From Solirubrobacterales bacterium (GTDB lineage: Bacteria; Actinomycetota; Thermoleophilia; Solirubrobacterales; 70-9), in contig JAUQWL010000238.1 of assembly GCA_030835185.1 (NCBI GenBank), positions 1 to 21,609 on the forward strand: DNA of 21,609 nt. Reading direction: 5' to 3'. This document shows, one piece after another, positions 15,374 to 21,609 of the stretch; position 1 is the stretch's first letter; the number at the start of each line of letters is the position of its first letter. The notes below the pieces were generated by a model. That model was not told where the DNA came from and made no database searches. It saw only the letters and a list, made by a program, of their open reading frames with translations. A program made the position numbers and the translations under genes.

Positions 15374-16207
15374 TCAGCGACCGGTCCAGCGGGGTTTGCG
15401 CTTGTCCCGGAAGGCGGTGATACCTTCGAGCAGGTCCTCGGAGGCGAAGCAGGATTCACGCAACTCGACGAGTTCACGCTCCTGTTCCCCGGTGAGGACC
15501 GGGTTGGCGAGGATCGTTTCGATCGCCTGCTTGTTGCCGCGCATCGACAGCGGCGCATTCGAGGCGATGCCGGCAGCCAGTTCGAGTGCGGCGGTTTCGA
15601 AGCCGTCCGTATCGGCCGTGCCGTTGACCAGCCCGATCGCCTCGGCTTCGCCGGCATCCAGGTTACGGCCGGTGAAAAAGAGCTCGCGGGTGCGCGGCGC
15701 ACCGATCGTCTCGATGAAGCGGCGAATCCCGGTATGGCCGTAGATCAGACCGAGTTTGGCCGGTGGCATGCCGAGTTTGGCGTCGCGCGCGGCGATCCTC
15801 AGGTCGCAGGTGATCGCCAGCTCCAGCCCGCCGCCCAGACAGTGTCCGTTCAGAGCGGCGACGGTCGGCCAGGGGAAGGCGTCCAGCGCCGCGAGGGCTG
15901 CGGGGAAAGGATGGGCCACCAGAGCCTCGGCATCGCGCTCGAAACTCTCGGTGGGGATCGAGCCGATGTCGTAGCCGGCCGAGAAGACCGGGGCGGCCCC
16001 GGTCACAAGCAGACAGCGGATCTCGATGCCACGATCCAGCTTCGGCAGGGTCGCCGCGATCGCATCGAGGATGCCGTGGTCGAGTGCGTTTCGTTTCTCC
16101 GGATTCGAGATGGTCAGCCGGGCGACGGCCTCGGCCGGGAAGTCCAGCAGCAGGCGCTCGCTGCCGGTCTCGATCGCTTCGAGCCGGTCGGTTTCGGCCT
16201 CGCTCAA
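15374..16207 (-). CDS. Crotonase-family protein (acyl-CoA decarboxylase-like), 277 aa
   Basis: Crotonase fold with CoA oxyanion-hole elements: VFSAGYDI (about 74-81) and GHCLGGGLELAITCDLRIAA, with E129 in the position of enoyl-CoA hydratase Glu144. The second catalytic Glu (Glu164) is absent: the region reads MPPAKLGLIYGHTG, with P149 there and Y156 in the loop. A Tyr in this loop (MxPxxLGxxY) is a feature of YgfG/ScpB methylmalonyl-CoA decarboxylase, so decarboxylation is at least as likely as hydration; YgfG's His66 is Tyr79 here, so I do not name the gene. TTG start at 16207 is six bases after the carrier stop, with GGAG in the carrier's end, so the two are one operon. Confidence 0.85.
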   Translation of the reverse strand: MSEAETDRLEAIETGSERLLLDFPAEAVARLTISNPEKRNALDHGILDAIAATLPKLDRGIEIRCLLVTGAAPVFSAGYDIGSIPTESFERDAEALVAHPFPAALAALDAFPWPTVAALNGHCLGGGLELAITCDLRIAARDAKLGMPPAKLGLIYGHTGIRRFIETIGAPRTRELFFTGRNLDAGEAEAIGLVNGTADTDGFETAALELAAGIASNAPLSMRGNKQAIETILANPVLTGEQERELVELRESCFASEDLLEGITAFRDKRKPRWTGR

Positions 16208-16213
16208 GACGCT

Positions 16214-16426
16214 CTACTCCAGAACGATGAGGACGTCGCCCTCGTTGACCGATTGACCCTCTTCACACTTGATCTCCTTGACGACACCGTCGTCCTCAGA
16301 CTCCACCGGGATCTCCATCTTCATCGACTCGAGAATCACGACTTCGTCCCCGTCGGAGATTTCGTCTCCCACCTTGCAGGTGATCTTCCAGACGTTCCCG
16401 GTTATGTGAGCTTCAATGTCGGCCAT
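16214..16426 (-). CDS. Stand-alone biotinyl/lipoyl carrier protein, 70 aa
   Basis: One beta-barrel biotinyl domain and nothing else. The modified lysine is K36 in ESMKM, the biotinylation motif; around it VGDEISDGDEVVILE and GVVKEIKCEEGQSVNEGDVLIVLE complete the fold. Similar 70-residue carriers occur in Actinobacteria (mycobacterial TB7.3 type). It would carry carboxyl groups for a biotin carboxylase or transferase encoded elsewhere, as neither is in the window. ATG 16426 is preceded by TAGGGT nine bases upstream. It is first in an operon with the crotonase. Confidence 0.93.
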   Translation of the reverse strand: MADIEAHITGNVWKITCKVGDEISDGDEVVILESMKMEIPVESEDDGVVKEIKCEEGQSVNEGDVLIVLE

Positions 16427-16435
16427 GGACCGCGA

Positions 16436-16441
16436 ACCCTA
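16436..16441 (-). promoter_or_regulatory. -10 of the carrier-crotonase operon
   Basis: TAGGGT on the minus strand, nine bases before the ATG at 16426; predicted transcript start about 16429. Confidence 0.45.
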
Positions 16442-16533
16442 GCCAATCGTGGGGAATCCCGGTCGCGTTGCGACCGACCGTTCCGTGACGGTTCTGCGCC
16501 CGCGTCCGATCGGGCCTTCGTCGGTTCGGACGG

Positions 16534-16539
16534 TAGGGT
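16534..16539 (+). promoter_or_regulatory. -10 of the GT2-glpK operon
   Basis: TAGGGT, eight bases before the ATG at 16548; predicted transcript start 16546, a leaderless mRNA. Confidence 0.45.
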
Positions 16540-16547
16540 CCGGGTCA

Positions 16548-17276
16548 ATGAATGTCGATCCGCTGGAAGACGAACGGCTCTCGCCGGCCGGTAACGGATC
16601 GAACTGCGAGCTGGCGGTACTGGTCGCTGCCCGAAACGAGGCCGACAGGATCGGCGCGACGATCGCTGCCCTGCAGAAGACATTTGCCGGGGCCTCCATC
16701 TGGGTGGCCGACGATGGCTCCGACGACGGCACCGGCGACGTCGCGCTGGCCGCCGGTGCTCAGGTGGTCCGGCGCGGCCGGTCCCGCGGCAAAGGAGGAA
16801 ACATGACCGCCTGCGCCGAGGCGGTGCTGGGCGCACCGAAGGTCCCTGTCACCATCCTGCTCTGTGATGCGGATCTGGCCGGATCCGCAGGCAAGCTCGA
16901 TCGCCTTGTCGAAGCGATCGAGGCCGGTGAATGCGATCTCGCGGTCGCGGCCTTTCTTCGGCGGGTCGGAGGAGGCTTTGGCGTGGCGCTGGGCTTTTCC
17001 GCCTGGGTGATCGAGAAGCGTTGCGGGGTGAAGCCGATCGCCCCGATCTCCGGTCAGCGCGCGATGAAGACCGAAGTGCTCCGGGCGGTGCTGCCTTTCG
17101 CCCCGGCCTACGGTATGGAGACCGGCATGACGATCGATGCGGTCAGGGCCGGCTACCGGCTGGGTGAGTACGAACTCGAGCTCGCACACCGCGCCACGGG
17201 ACGCACCCTGCGCGGATTCCTTCACCGCTTTCGTCAGATGATCGATTTCGCCCGGGTCTACGTGAGCCGTAGATGA
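16548..17276 (+). CDS. Family 2 glycosyltransferase, 242 aa
   Basis: Cytosolic GT-A fold, inverting, metal-dependent. Sugar-nucleotide part: AVLVAARNEADRIG, WVADDGSDDGT, RGKGGNM and the metal-binding CDADL. Acceptor part: GQRAMKTEVL, YGMETGMTIDAVRAGYRLGEYELELAHRATGR. This resembles the actinobacterial GT2 group that includes glucosyl-3-phosphoglycerate synthase and polyprenyl-phosphate sugar transferases; I cannot choose between them. One weak hydrophobic stretch (GFGVALGFSAWVI) could sit at the membrane. ATG 16548 is chosen over upstream frames because TAGGGT is eight bases before it. Its stop overlaps the glycerol kinase start (ATGA at 17273), hinting that a glycerol-phosphate or glyceryl acceptor is relevant. 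Confidence 0.88.
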   Translation: MNVDPLEDERLSPAGNGSNCELAVLVAARNEADRIGATIAALQKTFAGASIWVADDGSDDGTGDVALAAGAQVVRRGRSRGKGGNMTACAEAVLGAPKVPVTILLCDADLAGSAGKLDRLVEAIEAGECDLAVAAFLRRVGGGFGVALGFSAWVIEKRCGVKPIAPISGQRAMKTEVLRAVLPFAPAYGMETGMTIDAVRAGYRLGEYELELAHRATGRTLRGFLHRFRQMIDFARVYVSRR

Positions 17277-18733
17277 TCCTTGCCATCGACCAGGGCACGA
17301 CCGGTTCGACCTGCTTCATCTTCGACGATCGGGGTCACATCGCCGGCCGCGGTTACGCCGAGTTCAGCCAGAGCTTCCCCAGGCCGGGCCGGGTCGAGCA
17401 CGACGCCGACGAAATCTGGGAAGTCACCCGTTCGGTGGCGCTTAGGGCCCTGGCCGGCGCCGGCATCGACGGTCGTCATCTCAAGGCGATCGGGATCACC
17501 AATCAGCGCGAGACGGTGGTTGCCTGGGACCGCGACACAGGCCGGCCGATTCACCACGCACTGGTCTGGCAGGACCGACGCGGGGCTGAGCGTTGCGAGG
17601 AATTGAAGGTTGCCGGTTTCGAACGGGAGGTCCGCGAAAAGACCGGTCTGATCCTCGACCCGTACTTCTCCGCGTCCAAGATCGAGTGGCTGCTGGCGAA
17701 CGTCGACGGGGCCGGGCGTGCCTGCTTCGGCACAATTGACTCCTGGCTGGCCTTCAGGCTCTGCGGCGAGCATGTCACCGACCTCTCCAACGCCTCGAGG
17801 ACGATGCTCTTCGACATCAACCGGCTCGACTGGGACGCCGGCCTCTGCGAACTGTTCGGAGTCGATCCGGCTGCCCTGCCCAAGGCGCTGCCTTCGGCCG
17901 GGATCTTCGGAACCACGACCGAGTTCGGAGGCGAGGTGCCGGTGACCGGGATCGCCGGCGACCAGCAGGCGGCCCTCTTCGGTCAGGCCTGTCACCAGCC
18001 CGGCAGTGCCAAGAACACCTATGGCACCGGCAGCTTCGTCCTGCTCAACGCCGGTGCGGAACCGGCCCGTCCGGATCCGGGCGTGCTCTCGACGATCGCA
18101 TGGGGCATCGATGACGCAGTGACGTATGCCTCCGAGGCGTCGATCTTCGTCACCGGAGCCGCCATCCAGTGGCTGCGCGACGGACTCGGGATAATCGAAG
18201 AGGCAGCAGAGACGGAAGCCCTGGCTGCGTCGATCGAAAGTAACGACGGCGTCTACTTCGTCCCGGCCCTGACCGGTCTCGGCTCACCCTGGTGGGACCC
18301 GTACGCACGCGGCACCCTGGTCGGGCTGACCCGCGGCACCGGTCGGGCCCACATCGCCCGGGCAGCTCTCGAGGCGATCGCCTACCAGGTCGTGGACGCC
18401 GTCCGTGCGCAGGAGGCCTCGTCCGGTCGCGAACTGGAGGTGCTGAAAGTCGACGGCGGCGGTGTGGCCAACCGCTGGCTCATGCAGTTTCAGGCGGACC
18501 TGCTCGGCGTGCCGGTGGCAATTCCCGAGAACGCCGAGACCACGGCCCTCGGAGCTGCCTACCTCGCCGGGATCGGCGCCGGTCGCTGGGATCTCGAAAC
18601 ACTCGCTTCGATGTGGCGACCCAGCCAGAACTTCGAACCGAAGATGGGGGCCGACGAGGCAGCGGCCCTGCTCGAGGGCTGGCACCGGGCGGTCGAGCGT
18701 TCGCGCGACTGGGCGGTTCCCGAGCCGCAGTAA
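17273..18733 (+). CDS. glpK: Glycerol kinase
   Basis: Cytosolic FGGY kinase that makes sn-glycerol-3-phosphate from glycerol and ATP. Family marks: ILAIDQGTTGSTC at the start (phosphate-binding), TNQRETVVAWDRDTGRP, the glycerol site NASRTMLFDI, GIAGDQQAALFGQ and the ATP-site GTGSFVLLN, and the second FGGY signature in the C-terminal part (KVDGGGVANRWLMQFQADLLG). 486 residues, slightly short of the usual about 500. Starts in the GT2 stop by ATGA, so it is translationally coupled. An acyltransferase for glycerol-phosphate lipids follows 36 bases on. No glycerol facilitator or G3P dehydrogenase is in the window. Confidence 0.96.
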   Translation: MILAIDQGTTGSTCFIFDDRGHIAGRGYAEFSQSFPRPGRVEHDADEIWEVTRSVALRALAGAGIDGRHLKAIGITNQRETVVAWDRDTGRPIHHALVWQDRRGAERCEELKVAGFEREVREKTGLILDPYFSASKIEWLLANVDGAGRACFGTIDSWLAFRLCGEHVTDLSNASRTMLFDINRLDWDAGLCELFGVDPAALPKALPSAGIFGTTTEFGGEVPVTGIAGDQQAALFGQACHQPGSAKNTYGTGSFVLLNAGAEPARPDPGVLSTIAWGIDDAVTYASEASIFVTGAAIQWLRDGLGIIEEAAETEALAASIESNDGVYFVPALTGLGSPWWDPYARGTLVGLTRGTGRAHIARAALEAIAYQVVDAVRAQEASSGRELEVLKVDGGGVANRWLMQFQADLLGVPVAIPENAETTALGAAYLAGIGAGRWDLETLASMWRPSQNFEPKMGADEAAALLEGWHRAVERSRDWAVPEPQ

Positions 18734-18752
18734 CCGCCACCTCTCCGGGGGT

Positions 18753-18758
18753 TAGGGT
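18753..18758 (+). promoter_or_regulatory. -10 of the acyltransferase gene
   Basis: TAGGGT, eleven bases before the ATG at 18770; predicted transcript start about 18765, a five-base leader. It suggests the gene can be expressed on its own despite closeness to glpK. Confidence 0.4.
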
Positions 18759-18769
18759 TCTCCGACCCT

Positions 18770-19549
18770 ATGGCCGAGATCAAACCGCAGGTTTACAAGG
18801 ACCCCCGCCCCGCCGGGTACTTCGACCGTTTTCACGAGCGCTCGCGGACCCGCGAGCCGGATTTCGCCTACGAACTCGTTCGGGCGGTGCTTTCCCCGAT
18901 CGCGCTCGGCTTCTACCGCGCCCGGGCGATCGGCACGGAGAACGTGCCACGCAGCGGCCCGGTTCTGCTGACACCGAACCATTTCAGCCAGATGGATCAT
19001 TTCTTCACTGGAGTCTTTCTCCGCCGCAAGCTGCGCTTCATGGCCAAGTCCCAGCTGTTCGGACCGCCGGTGTTCACCTGGATCTTCACTCACGGGGGCG
19101 TTTTCCCGGTGCGTCGTGGATACCACGATGATGAAGCCTTCAAGACGGTTCATGCGATCTTCGACCACGGCGGTTCGGTTCTCGTCTACGCGGAAGGGGG
19201 CCGGTCCCGGACCGGCGGTCTGGGCGAACCCCGCCCGGGTATCGGCCGGATCGCCCTCGAGTCGGGAGTTCCGGTGGTGCCGGTTGCCATCCACGGATCG
19301 GCGTCGGTCCGCAAGTGGAAGAAGCTGAGCTTCCCCAAGGTCACGGTCCAGTTCGGCGAGCCGATCGTCTTCCCGGTAGACGCCGACCCCTCGCGAGAGC
19401 AGCAGATGGAAGCTGCCGGCGAAGTCTTCGATGTGGTCCGGCAGATGTATACGGACCTCGAAGAGAGGGGCCGCAGGGCGGTCAAACGATCGCTGCGCGA
19501 TCGTGCCCGGGCAGAAGAGCTCGCGGCCGAGGACCGACCCGCCGGCTGA
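18770..19549 (+). CDS. 1-acylglycerol-3-phosphate acyltransferase (PlsC family), 259 aa
   Basis: Membrane-associated LPLAT enzyme that acylates lysophosphatidate to phosphatidate. Motifs: NHFSQMD (H71-x4-D76) in block 1, PVRRGYHDDEA in block 2, EGGRSRTG (from E142) in block 3 and VPVAIHGS near block 4. 259 residues fits the family. The C-terminal about 30 residues are a charged helix (KRSLRDRARAEELAAEDRPAG). It follows glpK by 36 bases, so glycerol to G3P to lipids is a natural reading, but the sn-1 acyltransferase step lies elsewhere. The 22-base repeat array begins eight bases after its stop. Alternative substrate classes of PlsC homologs cannot be excluded. Confidence 0.92.
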   Translation: MAEIKPQVYKDPRPAGYFDRFHERSRTREPDFAYELVRAVLSPIALGFYRARAIGTENVPRSGPVLLTPNHFSQMDHFFTGVFLRRKLRFMAKSQLFGPPVFTWIFTHGGVFPVRRGYHDDEAFKTVHAIFDHGGSVLVYAEGGRSRTGGLGEPRPGIGRIALESGVPVVPVAIHGSASVRKWKKLSFPKVTVQFGEPIVFPVDADPSREQQMEAAGEVFDVVRQMYTDLEERGRRAVKRSLRDRARAEELAAEDRPAG

Positions 19550-19556
19550 GCCCGGT

Positions 19557-19622
19557 CGGCCGGTCCACTCCGTCTACTCGGCCCGTCCACTCCGTCTACT
19601 CGGCCGGTCCACTCCGTCTACT
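19557..19622. repeat. Three tandem 22-base repeats
   Basis: Three copies (19557-19578, 19579-19600, 19601-19622) of a unit CGGCCGGT + CCACTCCGTCTACT; copy 2 differs by G to C at position 6. The third copy holds the TAG stop (19618-19620) of the minus-strand lactonase-like gene, and the other two lie between it and the end of plsC. Confidence 0.95.
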
Positions 19623-20523
19623 CGTAAATGTCAGGGGCGTTCTCGTAGAACCCGGCGTCGTGACCGGGAGTGATCACGGCCTCGGGGTACTCGCGCCGGA
19701 ACAGCCGGATTTCCTGGAGGCTGCGCCGGTACTGGTGCTCGTCGTACATCAGGCCCGGCAGATCCGCGCGCGGTTCCAGTTGGGCCTCGCGGAACATGGC
19801 GTCCCCGGCGATCACCATGTCCCGCTCCTTCAGCCGGACGACCACGGACTGGTGGCCGGCGCTGTGGCCCGGTGTCGAGGCCAGCCGGACCGAGCCGTCT
19901 CCGAAGAGGTCGATCGTGCGGCCAAAGGTTGCATAGGAAGACACGTTGTCGCCCTCGAAGTCGAGGGTCCGGAAATCGAAGGTGTAGTCGTACTGCCGGC
20001 GACGGTACCCCTTGAGGATCGGCAACAGCCCGGATGTCGCTTCCTTCCACTCGGCCGATGTCACGACGAAGGTCGCTTCGGGGAAGTCGGCGATCCCGGA
20101 GGCGTGATCGATGTGGAGGTGGGTCAGCAGGACCAGCCGGATCGACGACGGGGCGATGTCCCGTTCCCGAAGTTGTGCCGGAAGGTCTTCGCCGGGTTCC
20201 ATCTCGGGCCGGGACAGCCAGGTACCGAAGCGGCCGAGGTTTTCCCGCGGATCGCTGGCGATCGAGGGGTGGAGGCCGGTGTCGACAAGGACGGGCCCCG
20301 CCTTCGGGTGACGGATCAGGAAGGCGGGTATCGGGATCGCCGGGTTCTCGGGCCCGACCGATCTCAATGCTTTGAGCTTGCCGACCTCTCCACCCGGGCT
20401 GGACTGCAGGATGGACGGCGACCGGAAACGGCCGGTGACCAACGGCTCGACCGTGACGGTGGCGCCCTTCTCTCCGCCTGAAATCGGCGTGGCGAGGGGT
20501 CTCGGATCGGCGTGAACGCTCAT
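19618..20523 (-). CDS. Metallo-beta-lactamase-fold hydrolase, lactonase-like, 301 aa
   Basis: Cytosolic di-zinc hydrolase of the MBL superfamily, near the AHL-lactonase (AiiA) branch. Metal ligands: HLHIDH at residues 135-140 (H135, H137, D139, H140), then TPGHSAGH, AGDAM and TPGHD. The N-terminal part (about 20-110) holds VDTGLHP and the long loop over the active site. 301 residues, somewhat longer than AiiA (250). The substrate is not readable: quorum-sensing lactone hydrolysis, other lactones or acyl-CoA-derived esters are all possible, and no signal synthase is near. ATG 20523 is preceded by TAGGGT with six bases between. It is divergent from the PECR-like SDR. Confidence 0.9.
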   Translation of the reverse strand: MSVHADPRPLATPISGGEKGATVTVEPLVTGRFRSPSILQSSPGGEVGKLKALRSVGPENPAIPIPAFLIRHPKAGPVLVDTGLHPSIASDPRENLGRFGTWLSRPEMEPGEDLPAQLRERDIAPSSIRLVLLTHLHIDHASGIADFPEATFVVTSAEWKEATSGLLPILKGYRRRQYDYTFDFRTLDFEGDNVSSYATFGRTIDLFGDGSVRLASTPGHSAGHQSVVVRLKERDMVIAGDAMFREAQLEPRADLPGLMYDEHQYRRSLQEIRLFRREYPEAVITPGHDAGFYENAPDIYE

Positions 20524-20529
20524 GGTCCG

Positions 20530-20535
20530 ACCCTA
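20530..20535 (-). promoter_or_regulatory. -10 of the lactonase-like gene
   Basis: TAGGGT on the minus strand (as ACCCTA on plus), six bases before the ATG at 20523; predicted start at the A of the ATG. Confidence 0.45.
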
Positions 20536-20554
20536 TAGGCGAGCGCCTTCCCGG

Positions 20555-20560
20555 TAGGGT
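20555..20560 (+). promoter_or_regulatory. -10 of the SDR gene
   Basis: TAGGGT, twelve bases before the ATG at 20573; predicted transcript start about 20567. It faces the identical box of the divergent gene 20 bases away. Confidence 0.4.
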
Positions 20561-20572
20561 CTGCGGCCAGCG

Positions 20573-21421
20573 ATGGGCGATTCCTTACGATCCGAGATCT
20601 TTCGCGACGGCCTCCTCGAGGGACGGGCCATCGTCGTCTCCGGCGCCGGTTCCGGCCTCGGCCGGGCGGCGGCACTGGAGATGGTCCGTCTCGGCGCCAC
20701 CGTAGTCGGCTGCGGCCGCCGATCCGGGCCGCTGGAGGAGACAGCCGCCCTCGCCGAAGGCATGTCCGGCAGCTTCGAGTCACGCGGGCTCGACATCCGT
20801 GATGACGAAGGCGTGGACACCTTCTTCGACGGCGTGCTCGAACGCCACGGCCGGATCGACACCCTGGTCAACAACGCCGGCGGCCAGTTCCTCAGCCCGG
20901 CCGAGGCGATCACGCCGAAGGGCTTTCGTACGGTGATCGAACTGAACGTCACCGGCACCTGGCTGATGACTCACGCCGCGGCGACCAAGGCGTTCATCCC
21001 CCGGAGCGGTGGCAGCGTCATCAGCGTGACCCTCTCCCCCCACAACGGCATGCCGGGCATGGTGCACTCGGGCGCCGCCCGGGCCGCAGTAGAGAACATG
21101 ACCCGGACGCTCGCCACCGAGTGGTCCCGCTTCGGTATCCGCACCTGTGCGATAGCTGCCGGACAGTTTGCGACCGACACCTTCGTCAACAAGTATCCGA
21201 AAGAGATCGTCGAGTCGGTCCACCGGACGATCCCGATGGGGAGGGTAGGCGAGTCTGACGAGATGGCCTGGCTGATCGCCTTCCTGGCCAGCGATGCCGG
21301 CGCTTTCCACTCGGGTTCGGTCATCACCCTCGACGGCGGCCGGGACAACTGGTTCGGTCCCTGGCCACCGGCCGGAATCGCCGACGAATCCGGCGAGCCC
21401 CCCGCCGAAGCCCGCCGCTGA
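20573..21421 (+). CDS. SDR-family oxidoreductase, PECR/DECR2-like, 282 aa
   Basis: Rossmann-fold NAD(P)H enzyme. Cofactor site GAGSGLG (about 24-30), D-rich CGRRSG after strand 2, NNAGG (about 101-105). The usual catalytic YxxxK is missing: the aligned stretch is MVHSGAARAAVENMTRTLATEW, so Tyr becomes S166 and Lys becomes R170, with H165 next to it. The same VHSGAARA stretch occurs in the peroxisomal trans-2-enoyl-CoA reductase PECR, and DECR2 lacks the Tyr likewise, so an acyl-CoA double-bond reductase is the best guess. Domain ends about 260; the tail DESGEPPAEARR overlaps a repeat. The ATG has a TAGGGT box 12 bases before it. Confidence 0.88.
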   Translation: MGDSLRSEIFRDGLLEGRAIVVSGAGSGLGRAAALEMVRLGATVVGCGRRSGPLEETAALAEGMSGSFESRGLDIRDDEGVDTFFDGVLERHGRIDTLVNNAGGQFLSPAEAITPKGFRTVIELNVTGTWLMTHAAATKAFIPRSGGSVISVTLSPHNGMPGMVHSGAARAAVENMTRTLATEWSRFGIRTCAIAAGQFATDTFVNKYPKEIVESVHRTIPMGRVGESDEMAWLIAFLASDAGAFHSGSVITLDGGRDNWFGPWPPAGIADESGEPPAEARR

Positions 21422-21530
21422 CCCGGTCAGCCACGAATCCGGTGAGCCTCGCCGAAGCCCTCCGCCGAAGCCCTCCGCCGAAGCCCCCCGCTGAAGCCCC
21501 CCGCTGAAGCCCCCCGCTGACCCGGTCAGC
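21384..21530. repeat. Duplicated gene end with a 13-base tandem expansion
   Basis: The last 38 coding bases plus 11 bases past the stop (21384-21432) recur from 21433; both begin ACGAATCCGG. Inside the copy are five 13-base units (21450-21514), three reading CGCCGAAGCCC plus CC/TC and two CGCTGAAGCCCCC. Both copies end in CTGACCCGGTCAG (21418-21430 and 21517-21529), a perfect palindrome holding the TGA. Confidence 0.9.
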
Positions 21531-21609
21531 TCAGGTGTACCTGCCGCCGAACTGACCGCCGGTTACGTTCAGCACCTGGCCGTGCACATAGTCGGCCAGA
21601 CCTGACGCC
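21531..21609 (-). CDS. SDR-family oxidoreductase, C-terminal fragment
   Basis: Runs from the window edge to a TGA (21533-21531) and encodes 26 residues, ending in the SDR C-terminal signature ASGLADYVHGQVLNVTGG followed by QFGGRYT. The GQxLxVTGG motif is the strand that closes the Rossmann domain in FabG-type enzymes. The start and the catalytic part are beyond the window. It converges on the PECR-like SDR across the repeat array. Confidence 0.75.
   Translation of the reverse strand, partial: ASGLADYVHGQVLNVTGGQFGGRYT

Noticed and set aside
15362..16594. Plus-strand open frame of about 410 codons
   Set aside because: Opposite the crotonase and carrier, which carry clear motifs; the frame has none.
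19557..19622. CRISPR-like array
   Set aside because: The repeats are directly adjacent with no unique spacers, and no cas genes are in the window.
21450..21514. CRISPR or coding repeat
   Set aside because: Units of 13 bases lack spacers, and in the SDR frame the TGA at 21419-21421 and a further stop close the reading, so it is not translated as part of that gene.

Overview
The window is GC-rich actinobacterial chromosome. The style (GC-ending codons, many ATGA start/stop overlaps, a DevS-like GAF kinase, a 59-residue rubredoxin, an SH-rich L,D-transpeptidase, and probable leaderless genes with a TANNNT box just before the start) suggests Actinomycetota, perhaps class Thermoleophilia (Solirubrobacterales); the class is an inference. 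I see no rRNA, tRNA, insertion sequence, phage gene or CRISPR array. Coding density is high; the largest gap without a confident gene is about 255 bases (1805-2059).

Layout. 1-129: tail of a GAP-family membrane protein. 163-834: an unrecognised protein. 945-1804: a Nudix hydrolase (-) divergent from a rubredoxin (+). 2060-4185: a MarR regulator overlapping a 14-helix DHA2-type drug exporter. 4292-5383: a secreted L,D-transpeptidase with peptidoglycan-binding region. 5491-11366: a complete cydABDC operon, i.e. cytochrome bd oxidase and its CydDC ABC exporter. 11354-13267: a DevS/DosT-like GAF histidine kinase (-), whose end overlaps cydC, divergent from a NarL/LuxR response regulator (+). 13326-14090: YaaA-like peroxide-stress protein. 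14138-15328: secreted family 3 glycoside hydrolase with an altered catalytic loop. 15374-16426 (-): a stand-alone 70-residue biotinyl carrier and a crotonase that resembles acyl-CoA decarboxylases. 16548-19549: glycosyltransferase 2, glycerol kinase and a 1-acylglycerol-phosphate acyltransferase. 19618-20523 (-): metallo-beta-lactamase-fold lactonase-like hydrolase. 20573-21421: a PECR-type SDR. 21531-21609 (-): end of another SDR.

Working together. The centre is a respiratory and redox block: bd oxidase, its maturation exporter, a possible oxygen/redox-sensing two-component pair and a peroxide-stress protein. The right part is lipid centred: glycerol kinase supplies glycerol-3-phosphate, the acyltransferase uses lysophosphatidate, and crotonase, carrier and SDRs handle acyl-CoA chemistry.

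The most unusual signals are a recurring TAGGGT/TANNNT box 6-12 bases before about ten start codons, an inverted repeat centred on the cydA -35, a GH3 enzyme without the NagZ Asp-x-His dyad, the carrier plus crotonase pair, and two tandem-repeat expansions that both grew out of stop-codon regions. I did not find a clearly new multi-gene system.
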